A stretch of DNA of 64,000 nucleotides from Prochlorococcus sp. AG-402-L09 (lineage in GTDB: Bacteria; Cyanobacteriota; Cyanobacteriia; PCC-6307; Cyanobiaceae), in the NCBI GenBank assembly GCA_003216715.1, contig QCIK01000005.1, positions 1 through 64,000 of the forward strand, given 5' to 3'. Within the stretch, counting starts at the first letter, position 1. The number at the start of each line of letters is the position of its first letter. The notes below the pieces were generated by a model that was not told the origin of the DNA, searched no databases, and saw only the letters and a program-made list of their open reading frames with translations. Below, piece after piece: positions 1-8,727 of the stretch. Both the position numbers and the translations under genes were made by a program.

Positions 1-19
1 TTACAATCTTGGAAGCATA

Positions 20-1252
20 TTGAAAGATCTTGGCAACTTAAAAGAAGCAGAAATCTCCTATCGCAAAGTAATTGAACTTAATCCTGATTTCACCAATGCT
101 CATTTAAATCTAGGGAATATTTTAAGAGATCTTGGCAAGTTAAAAGAAGCAGAAATCTCTTATCGCAAAGCAATTGAACTTAATCCTGATTTTGCAATGG
201 CTCATTCCCATTTGGGAACCATATTAAAAGATCTTGGCAACTTACAAGAAGCAGAACTATACACTCGCAAAGCTATTGAATTGAAACCTGATTTCGCAGA
301 TGCTTATTTTAACCTCTCTCACATAGAGCTGCTAAATGAAAACTATAAGTCTGGTCTTGAACATTATGAATTTAGAGATAAAACAACGGAAACTAAATAT
401 AGATTTACTAAGCAAAAAATTCAAAGAATCGGTAATAATAAATTAAAAAGGGGAGAGAAACTTTTAATTGTTAGTGAACAAGCTCCAGGAGATGTGATTT
501 TTCATATGCGTTATTTATTACCTCTACAACATCAAGGGTTAAAAATCTCATTTTGTGCACCTAAGAAATTACATAGTTTAATTCAGGACTCAGGTATACA
601 TTCTAATCCTATTTCCCCTGAAAAATGCAGCTTTATCAAAGAAGGGAAATGGATACCCTTAATGTCATTACTTAAGTATTTTTCTGTTAGCCCTAATAAT
701 CCTGTCATTAATACCCCATATATTTCATCAACAAAACCACTAAAAGAAAAATGGAGAAAAATTCTCTCTAATGAAAAAAGACCAATCGTTGGTATTAATT
801 GGCAAGGAAGTAAAAATTTGGATAAATCTTATCAAGGGCGTTCAATTCCTTTAGAAGAATTCTCTAAACTTTTAGAAAAGAGTGACATTAGTTTCCTTTC
901 ACTCCAAAAAGGTTATGGTTCTGAACAATTGGAACAATGTTCATTTAAAGAGCATTTTGTTAGTTGTCAAAAACAGATTGATGAGATATGGGATTATTCA
1001 GAGACAGCTGCGATCATAGAAAACTGTGATTTAATTATTACGAATGACTGCTCCCCAGGTCCCTTGGCGGCTGGCATAGGTAAAAAAGTTTGGTTATTGC
1101 TAACAGATGTCCCTTTTTGGTATTGGGGACTTACTGGCGAGCGAACATTTTGGTATCCCTCGATGAGATTATTCCGTCAAAAAGAGCGACATAATTGGCC
1201 AGAGGTTATGGAAAGAGTATCAAATGAACTAAACACAGACATATGGAAGTAA
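20..1252 (+). CDS. TPR-repeat protein with C-terminal glycosyltransferase-like region (start may lie upstream of the window)
   Basis: Tandem 34-aa TPR units (NLGNILRDLGKLKEAEISYRKAIELNPDFA) followed by a region with SEQAPGDVIFHMRYLLP / NCDLIITNDCSPGPLAAGIGKKVWLLL, as in TPR proteins with GT9/GT41-like tails. Confidence 0.8.
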   Translation: MKDLGNLKEAEISYRKVIELNPDFTNAHLNLGNILRDLGKLKEAEISYRKAIELNPDFAMAHSHLGTILKDLGNLQEAELYTRKAIELKPDFADAYFNLSHIELLNENYKSGLEHYEFRDKTTETKYRFTKQKIQRIGNNKLKRGEKLLIVSEQAPGDVIFHMRYLLPLQHQGLKISFCAPKKLHSLIQDSGIHSNPISPEKCSFIKEGKWIPLMSLLKYFSVSPNNPVINTPYISSTKPLKEKWRKILSNEKRPIVGINWQGSKNLDKSYQGRSIPLEEFSKLLEKSDISFLSLQKGYGSEQLEQCSFKEHFVSCQKQIDEIWDYSETAAIIENCDLIITNDCSPGPLAAGIGKKVWLLLTDVPFWYWGLTGERTFWYPSMRLFRQKERHNWPEVMERVSNELNTDIWK

Positions 1253-1429
1253 TATTTTAATTTAATAACTCTATCTTAGTAGGTAGTTTGGGCTATTTAA
1301 GAGTCGTAATTTATTCAGATGGCAATATCTAATGTGTCAACTATCACACTCTGTAGCAAATGGCAATTTACTCTTGATTATGTACCATATGGTCGCATTT
1401 TGTTAGACGTTTATAGTCTTTTTTTGACT

Positions 1430-1822
1430 CTAATTTCCAAAAGTACAAACCTGATCGATTACACCCAAAATCAATTTATCTCCATTGGGATCTTTCCACT
1501 CTGAATCTTGATTTTTGAACTCATTAAATTCCTTTGCTCCTACTGCAACGTCTCTAAAAGAATTTCCCGAACAGTTGACATCCATCGTGTACAAAATGTC
1601 TTGAGTAATTTCAGTAGTGCTTTTAGGAATAAATTTGCTGAATACTCGTATGGATCCATCTTTATTTTTTTGAACGCTGTTCTTATCCCATAATTGCTCT
1701 CCATACTGACTCTTGGGAACTGCAACCCAGTCAGGAGATAGAGCATCTATTTTTGACGGATAGAAAATAAGTAGAAGTGCAAAACAACTAATACAAATTC
1801 TTTTAATAGTTTTGAAGGTCAT
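1430..1822 (-). CDS. hypothetical secreted protein
   Basis: 130-aa ORF with N-terminal hydrophobic signal-like segment. Confidence 0.5.
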   Translation of the reverse strand: MTFKTIKRICISCFALLLIFYPSKIDALSPDWVAVPKSQYGEQLWDKNSVQKNKDGSIRVFSKFIPKSTTEITQDILYTMDVNCSGNSFRDVAVGAKEFNEFKNQDSEWKDPNGDKLILGVIDQVCTFGN

Positions 1823-1838
1823 TAGATAAAAAACATTA

Positions 1839-2021
1839 TTGTTATCGTTGATGGGAACTTCACATCAGTACGTCAATTTTATGAACAGACTGCTCTCTGG
1901 TGAGAGATCTAAATGGATCTTTGTAATTGGACTGGTTGCGATAGGTGCTGGATTTACAGCAAAGAATGTGATCTCATATCCAACTGAATGCACTACTCCA
2001 GAAATGGTCACTTTGAGATGA
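1839..2021 (+). CDS. small single-TM hypothetical protein
   Basis: ORF with a TM segment (WIFVIGLVAIGAGFTA); stop overlaps the next ATG (ATGA). Confidence 0.35.
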   Translation: MLSLMGTSHQYVNFMNRLLSGERSKWIFVIGLVAIGAGFTAKNVISYPTECTTPEMVTLR

Positions 2022-2143
2022 AATACAACTGGAAAGATCTTTTAGTAGATGCTGCAATCGTGGCGGTTGTTCTTGGAGCAGTGGCGCTCATTGTTGGTTC
2101 GTTTCCAGCGACCTTCAGCAAGTTGCTTCCATTTCTCAAATAA
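2018..2143 (+). CDS. 41-aa single-TM hypothetical protein (MKYNWKDLLVDAAIVAVVLGAVALIVGSFPATFSKLLPFLK)
   Basis: Manual translation; ATGA overlap with preceding ORF and followed by a terminator hairpin. Confidence 0.4.
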   Translation: MKYNWKDLLVDAAIVAVVLGAVALIVGSFPATFSKLLPFLK

Positions 2144-2176
2144 GTATTAGTCAACCTAAAAGTTTCCATGAAAGAA

Positions 2177-2205
2177 GGGAGCGAGATTTTGATCGCTCCC
2201 TTTGA
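2177..2205 (+). terminator. rho-independent terminator
   Basis: GGGAGCGA-gattttga-TCGCTCCC followed by TTTG. Confidence 0.6.
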
Positions 2206-2279
2206 GTCAAGCACTCAACTGACTGAACTTAAATTTTCATCCTTTATTGAACTTTGACCCACAGAAGGTGCTGTGACTC

Positions 2280-3602
2280 CTATTTCATTCCTAGCAAATC
2301 TAGATCAGATGAACATGAGAAAAAACTCCTGTTTAACCAACGACCCAATAATCTTTGTGCTTTCTGAGGATTAGTTTGAGAAGATCGAGAATCATTCTTT
2401 TTAAGTAATGCTTTTCTAACAGCAATAGCTACTTGATACGCTACTGGAGGAGCAACGCTGTTTCCGACTTGTCCAATATTTTTATAAACAGGGCCTTTAA
2501 TTTGCCAACTAGAGGGAAAACCTTGAATTAGTGCTACATCGTCGGTGCTCAACCTCATAGTTCCATTTTCAGGTGGAAATGCTCTAGCAGCTTCTTTAGA
2601 AGGTGCTACGCCATTTCCCCATATACCCATATTTTTTAAGACCTTTTGACTTGAAGACCCATTCAAAATAGAGGTTGAGTTGCGAGGTCCAGTAAAACCA
2701 CTTCTAAATGTTGGAGCCAATCCATCTGGTTTTGAATCATCCAATCCAATTGATTCTCTAACTCCACTAACAGGAGGCAATTGATCATAGTCAACATGCA
2801 ACTTTGCTTCTTTGATATGTTTCTTTAATCCTTTATGAATATCTACAAAATTATCTAGACTATGAGTAGGTTTAGGGATGATAAAACGATTAAATGCTGC
2901 TTCACTTTTAAATCCAACAATAAATAGTCTATTCCTTTGTTGAGGAACTCCGAAGTTTGGAGCAAACATATAAAACTTCTTATAAAAATAAGAGTGAGAA
3001 ACATTTCTTTTTAACTCTGAATCTAAATATGGAGAAAATTTTGCACTCCCCAGAGCGGGAACATTTTCCATAATGAAGGCATCTGGAAGAAGTTCATTCA
3101 CTGAACGAAAAAACTCTGGAACCATATTTCTAGAATCTTCCTCTCCAAGTTGTCTTCCTGAATTGGAGAAAGGTTGGCATGGAGGCCCTCCATGTATTAC
3201 CAACAGATTATCTTTATTAGGGACTTCTTTTTTCCAATCAATATTTCGAATATCTCCTTTCTTTTCACCAGAAAGAACTTTCCATGATGGTCTATTAAAT
3301 TTTAAAGTTTCACCGCAAATATCCAAAATGTCAACTGATAAAACATGATCAAAACCTGCTCTTTCAAATCCAATATCTAGACCACCACATCCTGAAAAAA
3401 GAGAAATCGAGTCAATAGAGGATGGAGATAGAGTAGGCATTAACTTTTCAATATCTAACCTTGATTCCCTTAAAGGCTCCTCTGATGCCTTGAGTGATGT
3501 TAATCTTCTTTTTCTAGAAGCAGACGCAATGGATTTCTGCCTGAACCATTCTCTTTTCTCTTCAGAGATATCATTTCCTCTTCTCCAGGATGCTGATGTC
3601 AC
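2280..3602 (-). CDS. DNA (cytosine-5-)-methyltransferase
   Basis: SLFSGCGGLDIGFERAGF (motif I), GGPPCQPFSNSGR (motif IV PCQ), ENVP motif, QRNRLFIVG, C-terminal GNSVAPPVA (motif X). Confidence 0.93.
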   Translation of the reverse strand: MTSASWRRGNDISEEKREWFRQKSIASASRKRRLTSLKASEEPLRESRLDIEKLMPTLSPSSIDSISLFSGCGGLDIGFERAGFDHVLSVDILDICGETLKFNRPSWKVLSGEKKGDIRNIDWKKEVPNKDNLLVIHGGPPCQPFSNSGRQLGEEDSRNMVPEFFRSVNELLPDAFIMENVPALGSAKFSPYLDSELKRNVSHSYFYKKFYMFAPNFGVPQQRNRLFIVGFKSEAAFNRFIIPKPTHSLDNFVDIHKGLKKHIKEAKLHVDYDQLPPVSGVRESIGLDDSKPDGLAPTFRSGFTGPRNSTSILNGSSSQKVLKNMGIWGNGVAPSKEAARAFPPENGTMRLSTDDVALIQGFPSSWQIKGPVYKNIGQVGNSVAPPVAYQVAIAVRKALLKKNDSRSSQTNPQKAQRLLGRWLNRSFFSCSSDLDLLGMK

Positions 3603-3926
3603 ACTAATAGTATATTTATACCATTATTCTACTGGCTGCTGATGGTTTATCAAGTCTAAATTCAAAACAACACATAAATTAAGGATAAAAATCAAATAAC
3701 ATATTGTTTATTTACTGATCAAAATTAAAAATAAGTATTAAGAAATATATGCCAGTAGTTAACATTAAAAAACGAAATTATGGATTCAAGGATATAAGTA
3801 TACTTTAGTAAATATTATACTTATTGGTCTAATAACAAAATCACACAATAGTCACATATACTAAAATTATATATAAATTAAACCTAAAATCAATTGACAT
3901 GACTGCGATATAGAAGAATCATAATT

Positions 3927-3974
3927 TTAGGTTGTATAGGCGGCATTGATACGTACATAAGAATCAAAATCCAG
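3927..3974 (-). pseudogene. argJ 3'-end fragment (encodes LDFDSYVRINAAYTT*)
   Basis: Reverse complement reads ctg gat ttt gat tct tat gta cgt atc aat gcc gcc tat aca acc taa; compare genuine ArgJ C-terminus DLSDQYVRINADYTT*. Differences are largely at third codon positions. Confidence 0.75.
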
Positions 3975-4003
3975 TGATAGTAGTTGATTGCAAGGATTAA
4001 GTT

Positions 4004-4083
4004 AGTGGTATTTTAGTGGTATATTTGCAGTTTTTCACCCGAAAACCCAGTTGTAGAAGACTTACCGGTATTTTAGTGGTATA
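4004..4083 (+). repeat. AGTGGTAT direct repeats (three copies; first two 11 bp apart)
   Basis: AGTGGTAT at 4004, 4015 and 4075. Confidence 0.8.
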
Positions 4084-4318
4084 CAACTAACTCATGTAGA
4101 TAATATAAAAAATAAAATTTTACTTATTTACATTTACTTTAAATAAATTTCGGTACAAAAGGGTATATATCAATTTTATATAGAGAATTTTCACCAATAT
4201 ATTAAAGAAATGAAAATGGTGATTAACTATTAAAAGTACTTATATTGTAGCGACTATCACTTGTCATGATATTCAAGAAAATTCATTATTAATATTATTA
4301 ATTATTAGGCTTAAACAA

Positions 4319-4474
4319 ATGTCTGATTCCTCTAGTGAAATGACTCCGCAGGAAAAAATTATTCAAGATAGAGTTAATCAATCTAGAAGTTTCCTCAGAT
4401 TAAATGGTTTCAATCAATCATTAGGAGACCTTTGGAGAGAGATAAAGGAGGATTCAAAATATGATTTATTATAA
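4319..4474 (+). CDS. 51-aa hypothetical protein
   Basis: Manual translation MSDSSSEMTPQEKIIQDRVNQSRSFLRLNGFNQSLGDLWREIKEDSKYDLL*. Confidence 0.45.
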   Translation: MSDSSSEMTPQEKIIQDRVNQSRSFLRLNGFNQSLGDLWREIKEDSKYDLL

Positions 4475-4696
4475 AAATTTTTAGAAGTCTACTAAGATTT
4501 AAAATTTTAGCCATAAAAATAAATGAACTCGATCGCACAAAAATACAATTTTTATTGTTAATTTGCATACATTATTAATCATGCAATTTTGTAACTATTC
4601 TAACTGAAACAATCAAGATTTAATCGTATTTAATTACCTATCTAATGAATATCACTCGTTAGATATACCTCTTTTTACGTTGTTAAATTTGTTTCT

Positions 4697-5140
4697 ATGT
4701 CATTTCCTGAATCAACTCAATTATTATTAAAGGCAAAAAAAGAAAAAGGATTAACCTTTGCAGATATTGGAATTCTATTAGGACTAGATGAAGTCTGGGT
4801 TGCTAGTCTTTTTTATGGACAATCAACTGCCAGTGATGAAGAGGCTGATAAATTATTAACTACTTTAGGACTTGGTACGGAACTTAAAGAGATATTGACA
4901 ACTCCACCAGTAAAAGGATCACTAGATCCAGTAATTCCCACCGATCCATTGATATATCGTTTTTATGAAATCATGCAAGTTTATGGCATGCCAATGAAAG
5001 ACGTGATTCAAGAAAAGTTTGGTGATGGGATCATGAGTGCAATAGATTTTACAATCAATGTAGATAAAGTCGAAGATCCGAAAGGTGACAGAGTGAAGGT
5101 TTCAATGTGTGGGAAGTTTTTACCCTACAAGAAATGGTAA
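4697..5140 (+). CDS. cynS: cyanate hydratase (cyanase)
   Basis: [18 protein letters not shown] and [13 protein letters not shown] match cyanase with catalytic Arg/Glu/Ser positions; C-terminus GKFLPYKKW. Confidence 0.97.
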   Translation: MSFPESTQLLLKAKKEKGLTFADIGILLGLDEVWVASLFYGQSTASDEEADKLLTTLGLGTELKEILTTPPVKGSLDPVIPTDPLIYRFYEIMQVYGMPMKDVIQEKFGDGIMSAIDFTINVDKVEDPKGDRVKVSMCGKFLPYKKW

Positions 5141-5165
5141 AGATTAATTCCTTTTTTTATGTTCA

Positions 5166-5245
5166 AGTGGTATAAAAGTGGTATATTTGAAAAAGTAATC
5201 CCTCAAATCCGTTCCAGTAGAATAGATCTCAGGTTAAGTGGTATA
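5166..5245 (+). repeat. AGTGGTAT direct repeats (three copies; first two 11 bp apart, third overlaps the argJ stop region)
   Basis: AGTGGTAT at 5166, 5177 and 5237. Confidence 0.8.
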
Positions 5246-6496
5246 GTCGGCATTGATTCGAACATATTGATCGGACAAATCACATCCCCAAGCTGTAGCA
5301 GAACCTTTTCCTGTCCCTATCCTTAATCTGATACTGATAAGATCATCGATCAAATATTTCCCTTTTAATCGTGCTTTCATAAAGTTACTCACTTGTTGTC
5401 TATCAAAGTCATGAGGTGTTCCATTAGAAAATATTTCATAAGGGCCAATCCATAATTGAACATCATTTAAATTAAAAGAACTGCCTGCACGACCAAGTGC
5501 AGCAATAATTCTTCCCCAATTAGGATCGGAACCATGAACTGCAGTTTTCACTAAAGAAGATGAAGCAATTGTACGAGCTATTGTATGAGCATCTAAATCA
5601 TTTGGAGCGCCCTCAACTTTTATCTCCAGCAAACAATTAGCCCCCTCTCCATCTCTTGCAATCGCTTTAGCTAGGTATTGAGCTGTTAAATGTAATCCCT
5701 CTTCAAGAGATGGTAAATATCTCGTCTCTAATTTTGGTCCAGAAGCAAAAGCTAAAAAAGTATCATTTGTACTCGTATCTCCATCAACTGTAATGGCATT
5801 AAAAGATGACTCTGCAACTCGTTTAATCATAGCCGACCATAAAACAGGATCTATACCTACATCACACGTGATATAACTCAACATTGTTGCCATTGAAGGA
5901 TGAATCATTCCTGAACCTTTAGCCATTCCTCCAATAGATATTTTCTTCCCTCCTAAAACTGCTTGATATGCAATTTGCTTCACCTGAAGATCAGTTGTCA
6001 AAATTGCATTTGCTGCATCCAGAGATGCCTCTTTATCTAAATTGTTTACAAGTTGATCCAAGTTACTATTTACCTTATCAACAGGTATTGGCTCTCCAAT
6101 TACACCCGTTGAACATATCAAAACTTCTTCATTAGATAATCCTAAGCGTTGAGCAAGCTCATGTGTAATGATTTCACTATCGAGTTTGCCTCGACTACCT
6201 GTACACGCATTTGCGTGTCCAGAGTTGATAATTACAGCACGTATTTTCCCCTCAGATATCTTGATTCGATCAATACATAGATCTACGCAATAAGCACGAG
6301 TGACTGATTGAGTAAATGTCCCACTGCAACAAGCACCATCTGGTGCATATAGCAAAGCAAGATCTTTCTTCCCGGAAGGCTTCAACCCTGCGGAAATGCC
6401 GGCTGCTAAAAAACCATCAGGGGTAGTAATACCACCAGATATTGGAGACCATACAGAAGATGTCAAAAGACTCAAATCCAGAAGAGCATTTTTCAC
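5234..6496 (-). CDS. argJ: bifunctional glutamate N-acetyltransferase / ornithine acetyltransferase
   Basis: MIHPSMATMLSYITCDV autocleavage region, VDGDTSTNDT, DPNWGRI. Confidence 0.97.
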   Translation of the reverse strand: MKNALLDLSLLTSSVWSPISGGITTPDGFLAAGISAGLKPSGKKDLALLYAPDGACCSGTFTQSVTRAYCVDLCIDRIKISEGKIRAVIINSGHANACTGSRGKLDSEIITHELAQRLGLSNEEVLICSTGVIGEPIPVDKVNSNLDQLVNNLDKEASLDAANAILTTDLQVKQIAYQAVLGGKKISIGGMAKGSGMIHPSMATMLSYITCDVGIDPVLWSAMIKRVAESSFNAITVDGDTSTNDTFLAFASGPKLETRYLPSLEEGLHLTAQYLAKAIARDGEGANCLLEIKVEGAPNDLDAHTIARTIASSSLVKTAVHGSDPNWGRIIAALGRAGSSFNLNDVQLWIGPYEIFSNGTPHDFDRQQVSNFMKARLKGKYLIDDLISIRLRIGTGKGSATAWGCDLSDQYVRINADYTT

Positions 6497-6511
6497 TTAC
6501 TATCAATATTA

Positions 6512-7156
6512 ATGATTGACCAAAAACAAACAAAAAAACTTTGTCTTAGATGGAAAGGCAAGCAAAGAAGAATAGGTATCACTGGAGGTATTGCCAGTGG
6601 AAAAACAATGATTGGAGATTTTATATATCAATCCAAGCAATGGCCTATTTTAGACGCTGACTTATATGCTCATGAAGCATTAAGAGCTGAAAGTCAAATA
6701 GCCAAAAAAGTCTTATTAAGACATGGAAGTAAAATAATTCAAAATTCAAGTACAAATGATCAAATTATTAATCGCAAAGCATTAGCTAAAATAGTTTTTC
6801 AAAATGATATTGAAAAAAAATGGCTAGAGGGAGTAATACATCCATTCGTAAATAAAAGAATCGAAGAAGAATTAGAAAAATTGAAATCAAATTCTATAGT
6901 GATTTTGATTATCCCACTCCTATTTGAAAAAAATTATACAGGTTTATGTAGTGAAATTTGTTACATAGATTGTCCTAGAACCATTCAATTAAAACGACTT
7001 CAGTCAAGAGATAAGTTAAGTCTTGAAGAAGCAAATCAAAGAATTGATGCGCAATGGGACAACTCTTTTAAAAAACAATTTGCAGATCACATAATTAATA
7101 ATTCTAATGATGATGAGACATGGAAAGTACAATTAAAAAAATTATATAACTTCTAA
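6512..7156 (+). CDS. coaE: dephospho-CoA kinase
   Basis: GITGGIASGKT P-loop, LDADLYAHEAL, LIIPLLFEKN. Confidence 0.95.
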   Translation: MIDQKQTKKLCLRWKGKQRRIGITGGIASGKTMIGDFIYQSKQWPILDADLYAHEALRAESQIAKKVLLRHGSKIIQNSSTNDQIINRKALAKIVFQNDIEKKWLEGVIHPFVNKRIEEELEKLKSNSIVILIIPLLFEKNYTGLCSEICYIDCPRTIQLKRLQSRDKLSLEEANQRIDAQWDNSFKKQFADHIINNSNDDETWKVQLKKLYNF

Positions 7157-8628
7157 CCTTGTAATTTTTTATTTAATATTTGATTAGCGAGTTTTGGATC
7201 TGCTTTCCCTTTTGTTTCCTTCATTAATTGACCAACAAAAAAACCTAACAATTTCTTCTTCCCAGCCCTAAAAGATTCAACCTCATTCGGATGCTTAAGG
7301 ATCAATTGATCAATAATTTCCTCAATAATTTTAGGATCGCCAATCATACCTAGACCACGTTCTTCTACCAATCGCTTTGGAGAACCACCTTTAGTTAAGA
7401 GTTCAGGTAATATATCTTTGGCAATTTTTCCACTTATTTCGCCAGCATCAATCATCTTTAACATTTCTGCTAATTCATTTGGCTTAAAAGATAATTGATC
7501 AAATGATAATCTATTAGATTTAATATATGCTGCTATATCTCCCGTTATCCAATTTGCTGAAGACTTTGCTGCTCCACCTTCATTAACAACTTTTTCGAAA
7601 TATTTAGCCATTGAAAATTCATCAGTCAAAACTCGTGCATCATAAATAGAAAGACCGAGCTCTGCTGAATATCGATTTCTTTTGGCAGCTGGCAATTCTG
7701 GTAATTCTGAACGCCATTTTTCTTTTAAATCATTACTTACTTCAATAGGACCTAAATCAGGATCTGGAAAATAACGATAATCGCTACTGCCTTCTTTAGA
7801 TCTCATACTTTTAGTTAATTGCTTACCTTCATCCCATAACCTCGTTTCTTGTTTTACTTCTTCTCCAGATTCATAAGCTTTAATTTGCCGTTTAATTTCA
7901 TATTCACAAGCTTTCTGAATAGCTGAAAATGAATTCATATTTTTTATTTCTACTTTTGTACCAAATGGATCATTAACAGTTGGTCTGACTGAAATATTGA
8001 CATCACATCGTAAAGAACCTTCCTGCATATTTCCATCAGATACTCCCAAATAACGCATGATTCTTCTGATCTCAGAGGCATACTCAGCAGCCTCTCTACC
8101 TGTCCTTAAATCAGGCTTACTGACTATTTCGGCTAGTGCTACTCCTGCTCTGTTGTAATCAACCAAAGAATGAGTGGAGCCTGACAATTGATCGCTCCCG
8201 GCATGTACAAGTTTTCCTGCATCCTCCTCCATATGTAGTCTTTCAATACCTACTTTTTTGACATAAGTTTCTTTACCTTTTTCAGCTACTTCTACCTCGA
8301 TCCAACCATCTTCAGCAATAGGTTCATCAAACTGTGATATTTGATAATTTTTTGGTAAGTCTGGATAAAAATATTGTTTTCTATCAAATTTACTATGAGA
8401 AGCAATATTTAGATTCAAAGCCATCGCTGCTTTAACTGCATATTCCAAAACCTTCTTATTTAGGACTGGCAAAGTACCAGGTAATCCACAAACAACTGGA
8501 TCAATATGAGTATTGGGATCATCACCAAAGTTTGTTGATGCGCTAGTAAATATTTTGCTATTGGTTCCTAGCTGGACATGCGTCTCTAATCCGATTACCA
8601 CTTCCCAATGAACATTTGAGTCTGTCAT
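7153..8628 (-). CDS. gatB: aspartyl/glutamyl-tRNA amidotransferase subunit B
   Basis: WEVVIGLETHVQL, KNYQISQFDEPI, MQEGSLRCDVNISVR, DYRYFPDPDL. Confidence 0.98.
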   Translation of the reverse strand: MTDSNVHWEVVIGLETHVQLGTNSKIFTSASTNFGDDPNTHIDPVVCGLPGTLPVLNKKVLEYAVKAAMALNLNIASHSKFDRKQYFYPDLPKNYQISQFDEPIAEDGWIEVEVAEKGKETYVKKVGIERLHMEEDAGKLVHAGSDQLSGSTHSLVDYNRAGVALAEIVSKPDLRTGREAAEYASEIRRIMRYLGVSDGNMQEGSLRCDVNISVRPTVNDPFGTKVEIKNMNSFSAIQKACEYEIKRQIKAYESGEEVKQETRLWDEGKQLTKSMRSKEGSSDYRYFPDPDLGPIEVSNDLKEKWRSELPELPAAKRNRYSAELGLSIYDARVLTDEFSMAKYFEKVVNEGGAAKSSANWITGDIAAYIKSNRLSFDQLSFKPNELAEMLKMIDAGEISGKIAKDILPELLTKGGSPKRLVEERGLGMIGDPKIIEEIIDQLILKHPNEVESFRAGKKKLLGFFVGQLMKETKGKADPKLANQILNKKLQG

Positions 8629-8727
8629 TAATTTGACCTAGATATATGAATCTTATGAAAGAAAAGCTCTGTCATGGAAGCTAACGTAATCTAAAACATT
8701 GAAAATAACATTTTCCAATTCCAAGCA

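Noticed and set aside
1508-1746. Overlapping ORFs 1508..1693(+) and 1540..1746(-) in the ORF track
   Set aside because: Both overlap the better-supported 1430..1822(-) ORF in other frames and show no domain-like features.
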